A stretch of 64,000 nucleotides of DNA from Puteibacter caeruleilacunae (lineage in GTDB: Bacteria > Bacteroidota > Bacteroidia > Bacteroidales > Prolixibacteraceae). The notes beneath the pieces were generated by a model. The model made no database searches. It saw only the letters and a list, made by a program, of their open reading frames with translations, and was not told the DNA's origin. The number at the start of each line of letters is the position of its first letter. The first letter of the stretch is position 1. Below, one piece after another: positions 55,801-63,260 of this stretch. The DNA lies in assembly GCA_005217565.1 (NCBI GenBank), contig SJCO01000001.1, positions 1 through 64,000 of the forward strand. The letters run 5' to 3'. The translations under genes were made by a program, and so were the position numbers.

Positions 55801-55872
55801 AATCAGACCATCCTGGAAGTGATGTGTAAAGATGGTGCAACTTACCGTGGGAAAATGATTATGATTAAATAG
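52810..55872 (+). CDS. PL8 chondroitinase-ABC-like polysaccharide lyase
   Basis: A 1020-residue secreted lyase, very close in length to chondroitin ABC lyase I (1021). The N-terminal jelly-roll (about 30-200) contains VISFENKVDLKVWEG. An alpha/alpha toroid (about 230-600) and the super-sandwich domain (about 620-1020) follow. The toroid carries GYHHRGVYMNAYSPGAF with His468 and Tyr476, and Arg529 in C-A-R-F-P; Glu644 in W-D-F-E-S lies before NVFGRYEGWG. These match His501, Tyr508, Arg560 and Glu653 of the Proteus enzyme by my alignment. GWDWSRIPGTTSIKLPLRDM is a PL8 hallmark. It should cleave chondroitin-like uronate glycan; the sequence shows it as a chondroitin-type lyase, not its exact polymer. 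Confidence 0.9.
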   Translation: MRRINIALSVALSIGMISGVSAKRHELKNKESKGYDKVISFENKVDLKVWEGKKIALNTDHAKHGEHSLKWSFAAGDKLLTQHADILKAVISKEGGMKAWIYNEKPIDGALTIRVANKTLLAQDKAPYEFGFKLNFKGWRAFWVHFKEDATNMQVKANDHDLNTVEIIAPKSAGALFFDHIEFTEEVSWKRSEDQFKIIKNEIDHFGVSHPWEYTNFWSKQPVTSAKPFKWDEKSAQEVKVIEKRYHDWVLGNDPDYAYEPLKIRKQELDKLIAQAKDVFESLNIKRDKKGNLSGTPLYTLREGHQPYMASLSMNVLLQLALDYKVNGNTKSLDDYFLALDYMRDQGWAYGSSMGTIDHELLRHAGYFHSIYLLKDELKKAGRLQEEIKTAQWFLNWNELYNMPDYVGCTADFMRSVFMYRLLIVMCQEDGPEKLRDMTYYSQWINNSMRIASGFADTFKPDFTGYHHRGVYMNAYSPGAFHLASVVSYMLHDTRFEVKPVQLNNLRQALITARIMNCKYSIPLGVCARFPENTSNFSDILPAMGYLIKTNPNDKELLGYFKDWWAPESELFKEELFNKADSRLSFFHTLGAVQMMNEVAEISGTPAESPQGNWFKPYAGLSIHRRDNWMASVKGWSSYIWDFESGKGENVFGRYEGWGALQFFTAGNPVSDRASGYMPDKGWDWSRIPGTTSIKLPLRDMEHNKTGNSAIYKESKHRNFTDQTFLGGVSGSDGNGVFANKIHDTAFNPTFWARKSVFFFDNLIVCLGDGIKNNDAEHGTETTLFQIYDHGKSLVVNGKEAKKGSADFNDKVVFEAPDNNLYLIPNGQQVKFYYGEQKSINESGKGETVGTYYTAWLDHGNAPANATYEYAVIADHKNANLAIDDVAYTVIQKNEDAHIVKRGNQTGYVMWDAEYTLNEGVLASVSTPGLVMITANGKEVELAFSDPDLRRPKMLNISAMAHENVIAESHAQLVRITLNGKYKVDRTSNIKFVGYFGNQTILEVMCKDGATYRGKMIMIK

Positions 55873-55968
55873 TTCAGAAAGTCCTTGGTTTGTATTAGAG
55901 GTATGAATAGTTGGAAAGCAAAGGAATAAATCAGGCAAGAAACTGGTGAAATGAAAAACAACAGATAG

Positions 55969-56814
55969 ATGAGAAAAGTACTAAAATCTTTATTATTTGT
56001 AGGTCTATTATTATTGGGGATCTTGTGGTATGTAAAATATGTAGTTACCGACGGTGATGCAGTTCAATTAGATGTTGAAAAACTTGCCCCACAAGATGGC
56101 CGAGTTTTGGTAATATTTCCTCATCCTGATGATGAGGTTAGTGTTTGTGGAACCATCGCATTACTTGATAATGCAGGGATTGAAACGAATTATCTTTGTT
56201 TGACTCGAGGAGAAAAGGGAGCAAAAGAAAAGGGACAAACAGCATTGAACCTGATGAAAGAACGAACGCAGGAACTTAAAAATTCAGCGGCTATTCTAGG
56301 TATTGATATTCTTGTTCAGGATACCTTGCCTGATGGAGAATTGAGTGCAATGAATGATTCTATCATTAAAGATGTTATTCTAAGGGAGATTAATCGGTTC
56401 AAACCAGAAACAATTATTACATATGATACAAATAAGGGATTGTATGGTCATTTGGATCATATAAAAACATCTCGTAATGTAGTACAATTGTGTGAACAAT
56501 ATTCTGACTCATCTTTTTTTAGTGTGAATTCGGTTGTTTCTTTTACTCTGCCAGAAAAGCTTGTGGAGGTATTTTTGAATAACTCGAAGAAATTCAAAAA
56601 CAGGTTTTATAAGATTAATGACTTGAACTTGCCTAAACCAGAATTTGCGGTCAAGACTTTTAGCAGTCGCTCTCAGGTTGAAGCTGTCTTAAATAACTAT
56701 AATAAAAGAAAGATTATATCTAATCTGATGCCTCATAAACGTTGGTTGCCAAAGGATTTATACTATTATATACACGATCGGGAATATTTTTATTATTCGT
56801 GGAAGCGAAACTAA
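55969..56814 (+). CDS. PIG-L (LmbE)-family deacetylase
   Basis: A 281-residue protein with an N-terminal membrane anchor (about 8-24, SLLFVGLLLLGILWYV). The zinc motif H-P-D-D-E is at 52-56 and the third ligand is in G-H-L-D-H at 160-164. These are the signature residues of PIG-L enzymes, which remove N-acetyl groups from sugars. It lies in the lyase operon, 96 bp after the PL8 gene. A de-N-acetylase here would act on an N-acetylated hexosamine of the glycan or of its fragments; this is inference. Confidence 0.9.
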   Translation: MRKVLKSLLFVGLLLLGILWYVKYVVTDGDAVQLDVEKLAPQDGRVLVIFPHPDDEVSVCGTIALLDNAGIETNYLCLTRGEKGAKEKGQTALNLMKERTQELKNSAAILGIDILVQDTLPDGELSAMNDSIIKDVILREINRFKPETIITYDTNKGLYGHLDHIKTSRNVVQLCEQYSDSSFFSVNSVVSFTLPEKLVEVFLNNSKKFKNRFYKINDLNLPKPEFAVKTFSSRSQVEAVLNNYNKRKIISNLMPHKRWLPKDLYYYIHDREYFYYSWKRN

Positions 56815-56833
56815 AAGAGAGAGGTAATAAATA

Positions 56834-57547
56834 ATGAAACGGACTATTTTCATCTGTTGTCTGCTGTTGTTTGCAGGTACTGTATCGGCGCAAAAGAGTT
56901 CTTACGATTGCCGGAAAACAAATGAACCCATTGATGTTGATGGCAATTCGAATGAGCAAATTTGGAATCAGATAGAACCAGTTTGGTTTGTGCCAAACGA
57001 GGTTGAGCCGTTAAAAGAAAAATCATGGTTTAAGGCTACCTGGGACCAGGATTATCTCTATTTTTTGTTCTGGATCGAGGATCAGGATATTATAGGTAAG
57101 ATGACCCAGAGAGATGATCATATCTGGCATGAAGAGGTAATGGAGATTTTCATTGATGCTGATTGTAATCCAAAGGATTATTATGAGTTCGAATGGAATC
57201 CATTGAATACATTGCTCGATCTGTATGTGCTGAATCCTGGTTGTAATAGAGATATCATCCGACAATGGTGGTCGTGGGATTGCCGTGGTATAAAATCAGC
57301 AGTTTATGTTGATGGAACCTTAAATAACAATAGCGATAAGGATAAAGGGTGGAGATTGGAAGTGGCAATCCCTTTTAGTGAGATTCAAACAGCAGAACAC
57401 ATTCCTCCTCTTCCGGGAGATGTGTGGCGGTTTGATTTAACGCGTAGAGAAGGTACTGAAAAAGGTGGTGATTTACAGAAATCATCGTGGTTGCCTCCAT
57501 CATGTCACTTCCCTTTGTCGTACGGAAAATTGAAATTTAAAAAGTAA
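56834..57547 (+). CDS. CBM9-like secreted carbohydrate-binding protein
   Basis: A 237-residue secreted protein (signal ends GTVSAQ). The start DCRKTNEPIDVDGNSNEQIWNQ, the ATWDQDYLYFLFWIEDQDI strand pair and EVMEIFIDADCNPKDYYEFEWNP-like middle are typical of the family 9 carbohydrate-binding fold. The end has W-R-F-D-L-T-R-R-E. No catalytic residues are expected. It probably binds or presents glycan fragments. It is 19 bp after the PIG-L gene and 5 bp before the glycosidase gene, so the three are co-transcribed. Confidence 0.82.
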   Translation: MKRTIFICCLLLFAGTVSAQKSSYDCRKTNEPIDVDGNSNEQIWNQIEPVWFVPNEVEPLKEKSWFKATWDQDYLYFLFWIEDQDIIGKMTQRDDHIWHEEVMEIFIDADCNPKDYYEFEWNPLNTLLDLYVLNPGCNRDIIRQWWSWDCRGIKSAVYVDGTLNNNSDKDKGWRLEVAIPFSEIQTAEHIPPLPGDVWRFDLTRREGTEKGGDLQKSSWLPPSCHFPLSYGKLKFKK

Positions 57548-57552
57548 AAAAA

Positions 57553-60330
57553 ATGATAAAGACAAGACTAACTATTATTGCTTGCCTTTTTAGCTTGTGG
57601 GGAGTTGCACAACATGACAATATCGACCATAAGCTTATAAGCGATTATGAATATTCGCATGATTTAGATTTGCCTGATTGGGGACCGTATTCAAAAAAAT
57701 ATAATGGTATATCTCATGTTACCAGCAAGGAACAGGGTTTCCGTTTCGATTTAAGTTTTGCCACAGGATACTTCCAACGATCAAAGATGGTAATTCCTGA
57801 TGTGGTAGAAGAAAGAGATTATTTTATATGGGATGTAACACCCGACTTAAAGTATCTGGGCTATAATTATCAGCTTGAATGGAAAGATAAAGTAAAGTGT
57901 GAGGTGGTGTTCTCAGAAATTGATGAGAACAGTCGCTTTATTACAGCGAAATTTGTGAATAATACGGCTACGCGACAGGATGTTGTTTACAACCTGTTGG
58001 CTTCAATGAACTATCCGCGTAAAAAGGAGAAAGGTGTTGAACAGCCAGTCTTGCCAGTAAGAGTTGAACTTCCGACAGGAGGTATGTGGATCGATGGTAT
58101 GGAGTACGCTTCTATGGATTATGCCAATCCACGATTTGATGACAACCTTATTTACGATGGCTTTACTAAAGGTGAAGTGTATGGAGGTGGCATGGTCAAT
58201 TCACGGGCATTGGGACGTAACTTTGGAAAAGATAAAGGTGATCAGGTGATCTATCGCTTTAAAAGTATCGATGCTTCTAAAGGTTTGATGTTGATACGTT
58301 ATAAGACAAATACAGGTGCAGATGCGGCATTCAATGCAGAAGGGATTGTTAATGGTGAGATCGTCTTAAAAGGTTCAACGGAGTTCACTACGCAGCAGAT
58401 CCCTGTTTCTTCAGGAGATCTTCTTAAGTTAACTGCCACAAAGGAGAATTCAGCAGTGGTTATTGATGGTTTTGCCTTGGTAAATGACGTGAATCAGGTG
58501 AAGTTTATTCAGGAAGAGTTTACTCCTGTTCCAGAAATCACAAAAGGACCAGTGCCGAATTCAGTGATTCTGAACTATGAGAATACTGATCAGTATTATG
58601 GTATCTTATGGGAGGGGCCAGAGTTTTATCAGGTGGAAATTCACTCAGATAATCTAAAGAACCTGCCTGCCTATAACAATCGTAACATTGATGTTGCCAG
58701 TCATGTTGAAAATGATCGAGGTCATTTTACTGATATATTAGTTTATGGAATTGAAGTGATGCCATTCTCTGATAACGAGTTGAATGGATTGGTGACTGTT
58801 GGAACGAAAGCAGAGGTGGAAAGTGCGTTGAGAAAGTTTAGATCAGCAAAAACAAGCTACAAGAATACGCGTGATAAGATATACAATGAGCAACTTGCAG
58901 GACCATGCATTGATCGTTATGATTTTGCCATGAAGCGTATGGAAGCAGTAATGGCAAACAACCTGGTATTTCCAATTATCTGTCAGAATGAATATATCAA
59001 GCACTATACTCCTGGTCGTAGATGGAACAGCTTGTATACATGGGATGTTGGAATGATTGGTATTGGAATGTTGGAAATGGATCTTAATCGATCAGTTAAT
59101 ATATTAAATACCTATACAACGGCACCAGAGAATCCAAATGCATTTATTCATCACGGAACTCCGGCGCCAACACAGATTTATCAGTTTTTAGAGATCTGGA
59201 ATAAGACGAATGACAAGGAGTTTCTGAAGCATTATTACCCACGGTTGAAGAAGTATTATCAATTCCTGTCAGGAAGCTACGGAACATCGATTACAAAAAT
59301 GAAATCGGGACTAACCAAAACATGGGATTATTTCTATAACTCTGCGGGGTGGGATGATTATCCTCCTCAGCGCTGGGTGGAGCATCACGATAGAGAAAAC
59401 TTGATTACTCCTGCAATTTCACCTACACATGCCATCAGAAGTGCAAAGATATTGAGGAAGGCAGCTGAACAGCTGGGATTAAATGATGATTTAAAGATGT
59501 ACGATGCAGACATAAAGTCTATCAGTAAAGCTTTGCAGAAGTACTCCTGGGATGAGGAATCGGGTTATTTCTCGTACGTAAAGCACAATGAGCAGGGAGA
59601 GGTTATTGATATTCTGCGTTCAGAGAATGGGGAGAATATGAACATGGGAATGGATGGTGCCAGTCCGATTATTGCCGGCGTTTGTACTGATGCTCAAAGA
59701 GAGGTGATTGTAGAAAAGTTGTTGGATAAGACACGCCTTTGGACGAAGTTGGGTATTTGTGTTGATCAAAAAGCATCTCATGCTAATGTGAATGCTTATG
59801 CAAACGAAACAGTATGGATTTCTCATCAGTGGTTTTTCTGGAAGAGTTTACTGGATCTTGGATACGGACAAGAAGCATGGGAGTTGGCTGACGTGGCATT
59901 AAGTGCATTTAGCGATGAAACCAACCGAACTTATCACTGCTGGGAGCACTATACACAAAATAGTTTGTTGGGAACAGGATGGCATCAGTTCTCGGGATTA
60001 AATGCTCCTTTAGTAAACTGGTATCATCTGTATTTTAAGTCAGGCAATGTTTATGGAGGATTCGATTTTTGGATAAAATCAAAGGAGATGAATGAGGATT
60101 GCACCAAATCATCTATAGAGTTTGAATTGTCAGATCTACATAGAAGCAAGAAAAAGACTGTACTGGTATCGATGAATGATAAGTATGATTACAAGGTGAA
60201 GTTAAATGGGAAAGTGATTCCTCATAAAAGAATTACAGAACACACCTTAATGGTTGCTGTTCCTTCTAGTACCGCAACAAATCGTTTAGTTATAGAACAG
60301 GTAGGAAAAAGAGAAAGAACTCTGTTTTAA
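57553..60330 (+). CDS. Six-hairpin (GH37/GH63/MGH1-like) glycoside hydrolase
   Basis: A 925-residue secreted protein. A beta-sandwich N-terminal part (about 20-400) contains WGPYSKKYNGISHV and a jelly-roll stretch. The alpha/alpha barrel (about 440-830) carries YTPGRRWNSLYTWDVGMIGIGM, TWDYFYNSAGWDDYPPQRW and GLNAPLVNWYHLYFKSG, motifs shared by trehalase- and GH63-type enzymes. A small beta tail with a K-x-N-G-K motif closes it. It is the last gene of the operon, so it likely trims released oligosaccharides; the sugar is not known. Family placement is from motif shape only. Confidence 0.78.
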   Translation: MIKTRLTIIACLFSLWGVAQHDNIDHKLISDYEYSHDLDLPDWGPYSKKYNGISHVTSKEQGFRFDLSFATGYFQRSKMVIPDVVEERDYFIWDVTPDLKYLGYNYQLEWKDKVKCEVVFSEIDENSRFITAKFVNNTATRQDVVYNLLASMNYPRKKEKGVEQPVLPVRVELPTGGMWIDGMEYASMDYANPRFDDNLIYDGFTKGEVYGGGMVNSRALGRNFGKDKGDQVIYRFKSIDASKGLMLIRYKTNTGADAAFNAEGIVNGEIVLKGSTEFTTQQIPVSSGDLLKLTATKENSAVVIDGFALVNDVNQVKFIQEEFTPVPEITKGPVPNSVILNYENTDQYYGILWEGPEFYQVEIHSDNLKNLPAYNNRNIDVASHVENDRGHFTDILVYGIEVMPFSDNELNGLVTVGTKAEVESALRKFRSAKTSYKNTRDKIYNEQLAGPCIDRYDFAMKRMEAVMANNLVFPIICQNEYIKHYTPGRRWNSLYTWDVGMIGIGMLEMDLNRSVNILNTYTTAPENPNAFIHHGTPAPTQIYQFLEIWNKTNDKEFLKHYYPRLKKYYQFLSGSYGTSITKMKSGLTKTWDYFYNSAGWDDYPPQRWVEHHDRENLITPAISPTHAIRSAKILRKAAEQLGLNDDLKMYDADIKSISKALQKYSWDEESGYFSYVKHNEQGEVIDILRSENGENMNMGMDGASPIIAGVCTDAQREVIVEKLLDKTRLWTKLGICVDQKASHANVNAYANETVWISHQWFFWKSLLDLGYGQEAWELADVALSAFSDETNRTYHCWEHYTQNSLLGTGWHQFSGLNAPLVNWYHLYFKSGNVYGGFDFWIKSKEMNEDCTKSSIEFELSDLHRSKKKTVLVSMNDKYDYKVKLNGKVIPHKRITEHTLMVAVPSSTATNRLVIEQVGKRERTLF

Positions 60331-60351
60331 TATTAAAACAGAGGTTTTTAT
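60320..60351 (+). terminator. AT-rich hairpin at the glycosidase gene end
   Basis: CTCTGTTTTAA (60320-60330) and TTAAAACAGAG (60333-60343) form a perfect 11-bp stem around two bases, followed by GGTTTTTA. It overlaps the stop codon, a compact way to end the operon. Confidence 0.82.
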
Positions 60352-60377
60352 TCATGTTATTACACTCAGATTCTGGT

Positions 60378-60410
60378 GAGGTTATCCCTTTGGGGATAGC
60401 CTCTTATTTT
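60378..60410 (+). terminator. Second hairpin downstream, next to HD gene
   Basis: GAGGTTATCCC and GGGATAGCCTC form an 11-bp stem (one G-T pair) around TTTG, followed on the plus strand by TTATTTTTG. It immediately precedes the stop codon of the minus-strand HD gene, so it can act as a back-up terminator for the operon. Confidence 0.75.
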
Positions 60411-60952
60411 TGAAAATTATTTTCGTAATCTTTTATCTTCTTAACCAGTCTTTCGTGTAGATAGGTATTTTTATCGGCAAGATGCTTTGCAATGACTTTT
60501 GCTTCTTCTTTGTAATAGTAGATTTTTTCCTGATTCCAATGTGCAGGTGGTTTTTGCATGTTGGTGATTCGGTCAGCTAATTTTACAATCCCAACTTCTT
60601 TGCTTAATGGAAGAATGCGTTGCAGACTGTCGAGCATTCTCTCTTTTTTCGATTCAATTGTGTCATTTTTAGATAGAGCCTCTACAGCATTAGCAACCTC
60701 TTGACCGAATTCTACCTCTAACTCTTCTCTTGAAGTATTAGTATCCTCAAGTGTGTCGTGTAACAGAGCTACCTGAACGGCAAAGTTTAAATCAAAGCTG
60801 TTGGTGTGTTGAAAGGCAAGCATTACCTCCATTGCAACATTGGAAACATGTACAAGGTAATTCGCTTTTCCTCCCGGCATATCTTGTTGATAATGTTTTT
60901 CTCCCGCAAATCGTATCGCGCGCTGAAATATTTCTTGTGTCATAGGGTTCAT
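60404..60952 (-). CDS. HD-domain phosphohydrolase (SpoT/Mesh1-like)
   Basis: A 182-residue cytoplasmic protein. The metal-binding HD-type core comprises H at NYLVHVSNV, the H-D of ALLHDTLEDT near residue 63, and a following D at KLADRITNM. This order matches small single-domain (p)ppGpp hydrolases of the Mesh1/SpoT type. An alternative start is the next Met (MTQEIFQ, 60943). No synthetase domain is present. It is convergent with the glycosidase gene. It may remove (p)ppGpp or a related nucleotide; no sugar function is implied. Confidence 0.85.
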   Translation of the reverse strand: MNPMTQEIFQRAIRFAGEKHYQQDMPGGKANYLVHVSNVAMEVMLAFQHTNSFDLNFAVQVALLHDTLEDTNTSREELEVEFGQEVANAVEALSKNDTIESKKERMLDSLQRILPLSKEVGIVKLADRITNMQKPPAHWNQEKIYYYKEEAKVIAKHLADKNTYLHERLVKKIKDYENNFQK

Positions 60953-61479
60953 TTTTTGAATAATTCTTAGGATAAACTTAGTAAAAATTGAGAGATAGTC
61001 TGAAAAAATAGGAACTAATTTAAGTTTCAGTTCGGCTAACGCCTCACGGTCTCAGGTTATACGTTGAAGTTGTTGCAGTGGTAATTTTTACCACTACAGA
61101 ATCTAGGTTCAGGTTAAAAGATTCAAAGCCTTAGGCTCTCGCACCCAGATTGGCCTCCTGAAAAAGGTGATTGATTTAGCAGCTGTTGGTTAGTAAAACT
61201 GGGAAGCTGAGAGCTCTGCTCGAAGATCACCCAGTTGCACTTAGCAACAGCAATAAATCGATTGCTTTTTTCAGGCAGCCTTGACCTTTTTGCTTCTTTT
61301 TGGGCAAGCCAAAAATGAAGGCCCATCTGGCAGGACAATAAGAAATAAGAAAATAGACCTAATAATTCAACAAAAATTAAACTTATTTCAACTAGAGCTT
61401 AATTGGTTAAGACATAAGAAAATTAAAGAAATAAATGCAATTGGTTTCTTTGGTAAGACCAAAAACTAATGCCTTACCA
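60953..61479. other. Gene-free region upstream of sigma factor, with hairpins and repeat-like motifs
   Basis: No supported gene. A perfect hairpin AGTGGTAA/TTACCACT (61077-61084 and 61088-61095) is present. The stretch near 61288-61340 (CTTTTTGCTTCTTTTTGGGC and following GCCAAAAATGAAGGCCC) looks like a repeat type common in related genomes, but no second copy is visible here. Confidence 0.5.
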
Positions 61480-62052
61480 ATGAAAACAGATGCTGACCTG
61501 GTTAAAGCAATTGCTAATGGCGGCAAGAAGGATTTTGAGATACTTTTTAAGCGCTATTACCCAAGAATGTGTTCATACGCATTCACTATTCTTAAGGATT
61601 CAGAGTTATCAGAGGATATCGTTTCGGAATTCTTCTTGAAGTTGTGGGATCGGTATCATATATTGAGAATTTCAGGATCTGTTTCATCCTATTTATTTCA
61701 GTCAGTTCGTAATGACTGCATTAATTATCTAACTCGAGAAAAATATAATAAAAATACCGTCTCAGAGAACGAAATAACATTGCTCCATTTAAGACTTAAG
61801 TATAATTGTTCAGAAGATAATCCTTACATGAACTTAGTGTCCAAGGAACTAGCAGAAAGAATTCAGAAAGAGATAGCAGCTTTACCTCCCCAATGCAGAG
61901 AAATTTTTGAATTAAGTAGAATTGAGCAGCTGTCGCATGAGGAAATTGCTACTCGACTAGGAATATCAAAGAATACCGTAAAGGTGCAGATATATAGGGC
62001 TTTATTGCGATTTAAAATACGATTGTCTCCATACCTGTCAATATTCTTTTAA
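61480..62052 (+). CDS. FecI-type ECF sigma factor
   Basis: A 190-residue extracytoplasmic-function sigma factor. The ATG at 61480 gives MKTDADLVKAIANGGKKDF. Region 2 has YYPRMCSYAFTILKD and SEDIVSEFFLKLWDR. Region 4 has LPPQCREIFELSRIEQLSHEE and RLGISKNTVKVQIYRALLRFK in parts. It is followed by an anti-sigma FecR and a SusC, the standard order of a signal-transducing sugar receptor locus. It likely directs transcription of that SusC operon when the receptor signals. Confidence 0.93.
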   Translation: MKTDADLVKAIANGGKKDFEILFKRYYPRMCSYAFTILKDSELSEDIVSEFFLKLWDRYHILRISGSVSSYLFQSVRNDCINYLTREKYNKNTVSENEITLLHLRLKYNCSEDNPYMNLVSKELAERIQKEIAALPPQCREIFELSRIEQLSHEEIATRLGISKNTVKVQIYRALLRFKIRLSPYLSIFF

Positions 62053-62104
62053 AAAAAGATAAAATTCTTGTAATACCAGTTGATTGAATTTGTGTCATGC
62101 TTAT

Positions 62105-63160
62105 ATGACAATGAAAATCTCACATTTAAATGACATTCCTGAAGAGATCAAAAGCTCTATTATTCATTATTTGAAGGGGAATTATTCTGATTGTAATGCG
62201 GTTGAATTGGCTGCTTGGTTATCGGAAGATACTTCACATGAGAAGCTGTTTGAGCAATTTGTGCACTTGAAAAGTGGTGACGAAATACTGTTAGCTGAAA
62301 AACGTTTTGATCCGGAAATAGGATGGGATGAGTTTAAGCGTAGACAAAGGGGGAGAAACTCATTAAAACCAAGGTCTATTGGTGTTTTACAGATCATGCG
62401 TTATGCTGCGATTTTTATCATTGCATTGTGCTGTGGTGGCTATGGGATGTATTTATTACATGATTTGCAAGCTGAAACAAGTACGAGAATGGTAGAATAT
62501 AAAATTCCTTATGGTTCTACGTCTGAGTTGACTCTTGCAGATGGAACAGTCGTGGAAATAAACTCAGGGACTTCCATTAAATATAACGAGGGCTTTGGTA
62601 AAAGCAATAGAGATATAGACCTCAGTGGTGAGGCTTTTTTTCGTGTGGCAAAAAATGAGGAATTACCATTTGAAGTCCATGCTAAGAATATTACAGTAAG
62701 GGCAGTTGGTACAGCTTTTAATGTTAAAGCTTACACTGAAGATTATACCGTAAAGACTATCTTATCAGAAGGTATTGTTGATGTGATCGATGTAAGAAGC
62801 TCGAAAGTTCGATTGAAACCCAATCAGATGGCATTGTTTGATGAACGGAATAGTACGCTGCAAGTATCAGATGTAAATGCAGAGAAAGCAATTGCGTGGC
62901 GTTCAGGACAATGGGAAGTTCATAATATGAATTTAGAGGAGCTAGTGTGTGTGCTTGCACGAAAATTCGATGTGAAATTTACCTTTAAAGATGAGGAAAT
63001 CAAGCATATGAAATTTGGTGGAACCATCAGAGGCAATGATTTGAAACAGATATTGAATGTCATATCTGCAACTGCTCCTATAGATTATAAGATTGATGAT
63101 AATGATATTGCTTTTTCTATAAGTCATGACAGACTAAGTGATTTTAATTTGCTGCAATAA
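62105..63160 (+). CDS. FecR-family anti-sigma factor
   Basis: A 351-residue anti-sigma factor of the FecR type. I chose the ATG at 62105; ATG at 62111 is close and a TTG upstream is unlikely. Residues 1-90 are cytoplasmic and would hold the sigma factor. A membrane helix lies at about 97-118 (MRYAAIFIIALCCGGYGMYLL). The periplasmic FecR domain has the YGSTSELTLADGTVVEINSGTSI and GEAFFRVAKNEELPFEVHAKNITVRAVGTAFNVKAY motifs in pieces. A DUF4974-like C-terminus (MNLEELVCVLARKFDVKF) follows. It would pass the signal from the STN domain of the SusC downstream. Confidence 0.93.
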   Translation: MTMKISHLNDIPEEIKSSIIHYLKGNYSDCNAVELAAWLSEDTSHEKLFEQFVHLKSGDEILLAEKRFDPEIGWDEFKRRQRGRNSLKPRSIGVLQIMRYAAIFIIALCCGGYGMYLLHDLQAETSTRMVEYKIPYGSTSELTLADGTVVEINSGTSIKYNEGFGKSNRDIDLSGEAFFRVAKNEELPFEVHAKNITVRAVGTAFNVKAYTEDYTVKTILSEGIVDVIDVRSSKVRLKPNQMALFDERNSTLQVSDVNAEKAIAWRSGQWEVHNMNLEELVCVLARKFDVKFTFKDEEIKHMKFGGTIRGNDLKQILNVISATAPIDYKIDDNDIAFSISHDRLSDFNLLQ

Positions 63161-63260
63161 TGGATGAGGGATCCTGGCCAGATCTCTCTCTACAAGTTAG
63201 TATTGCATGTGCGAAAGGTTAATCCTTTTAATTAAGCTAAAACCAATTAAATCAAATTGT

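Noticed and set aside
61123-61338. Minus-strand 71-residue frame upstream of the sigma factor
   Set aside because: It has no signal, no domain and lies in a region of hairpins and repeat-like sequence; composition is not protein-like.
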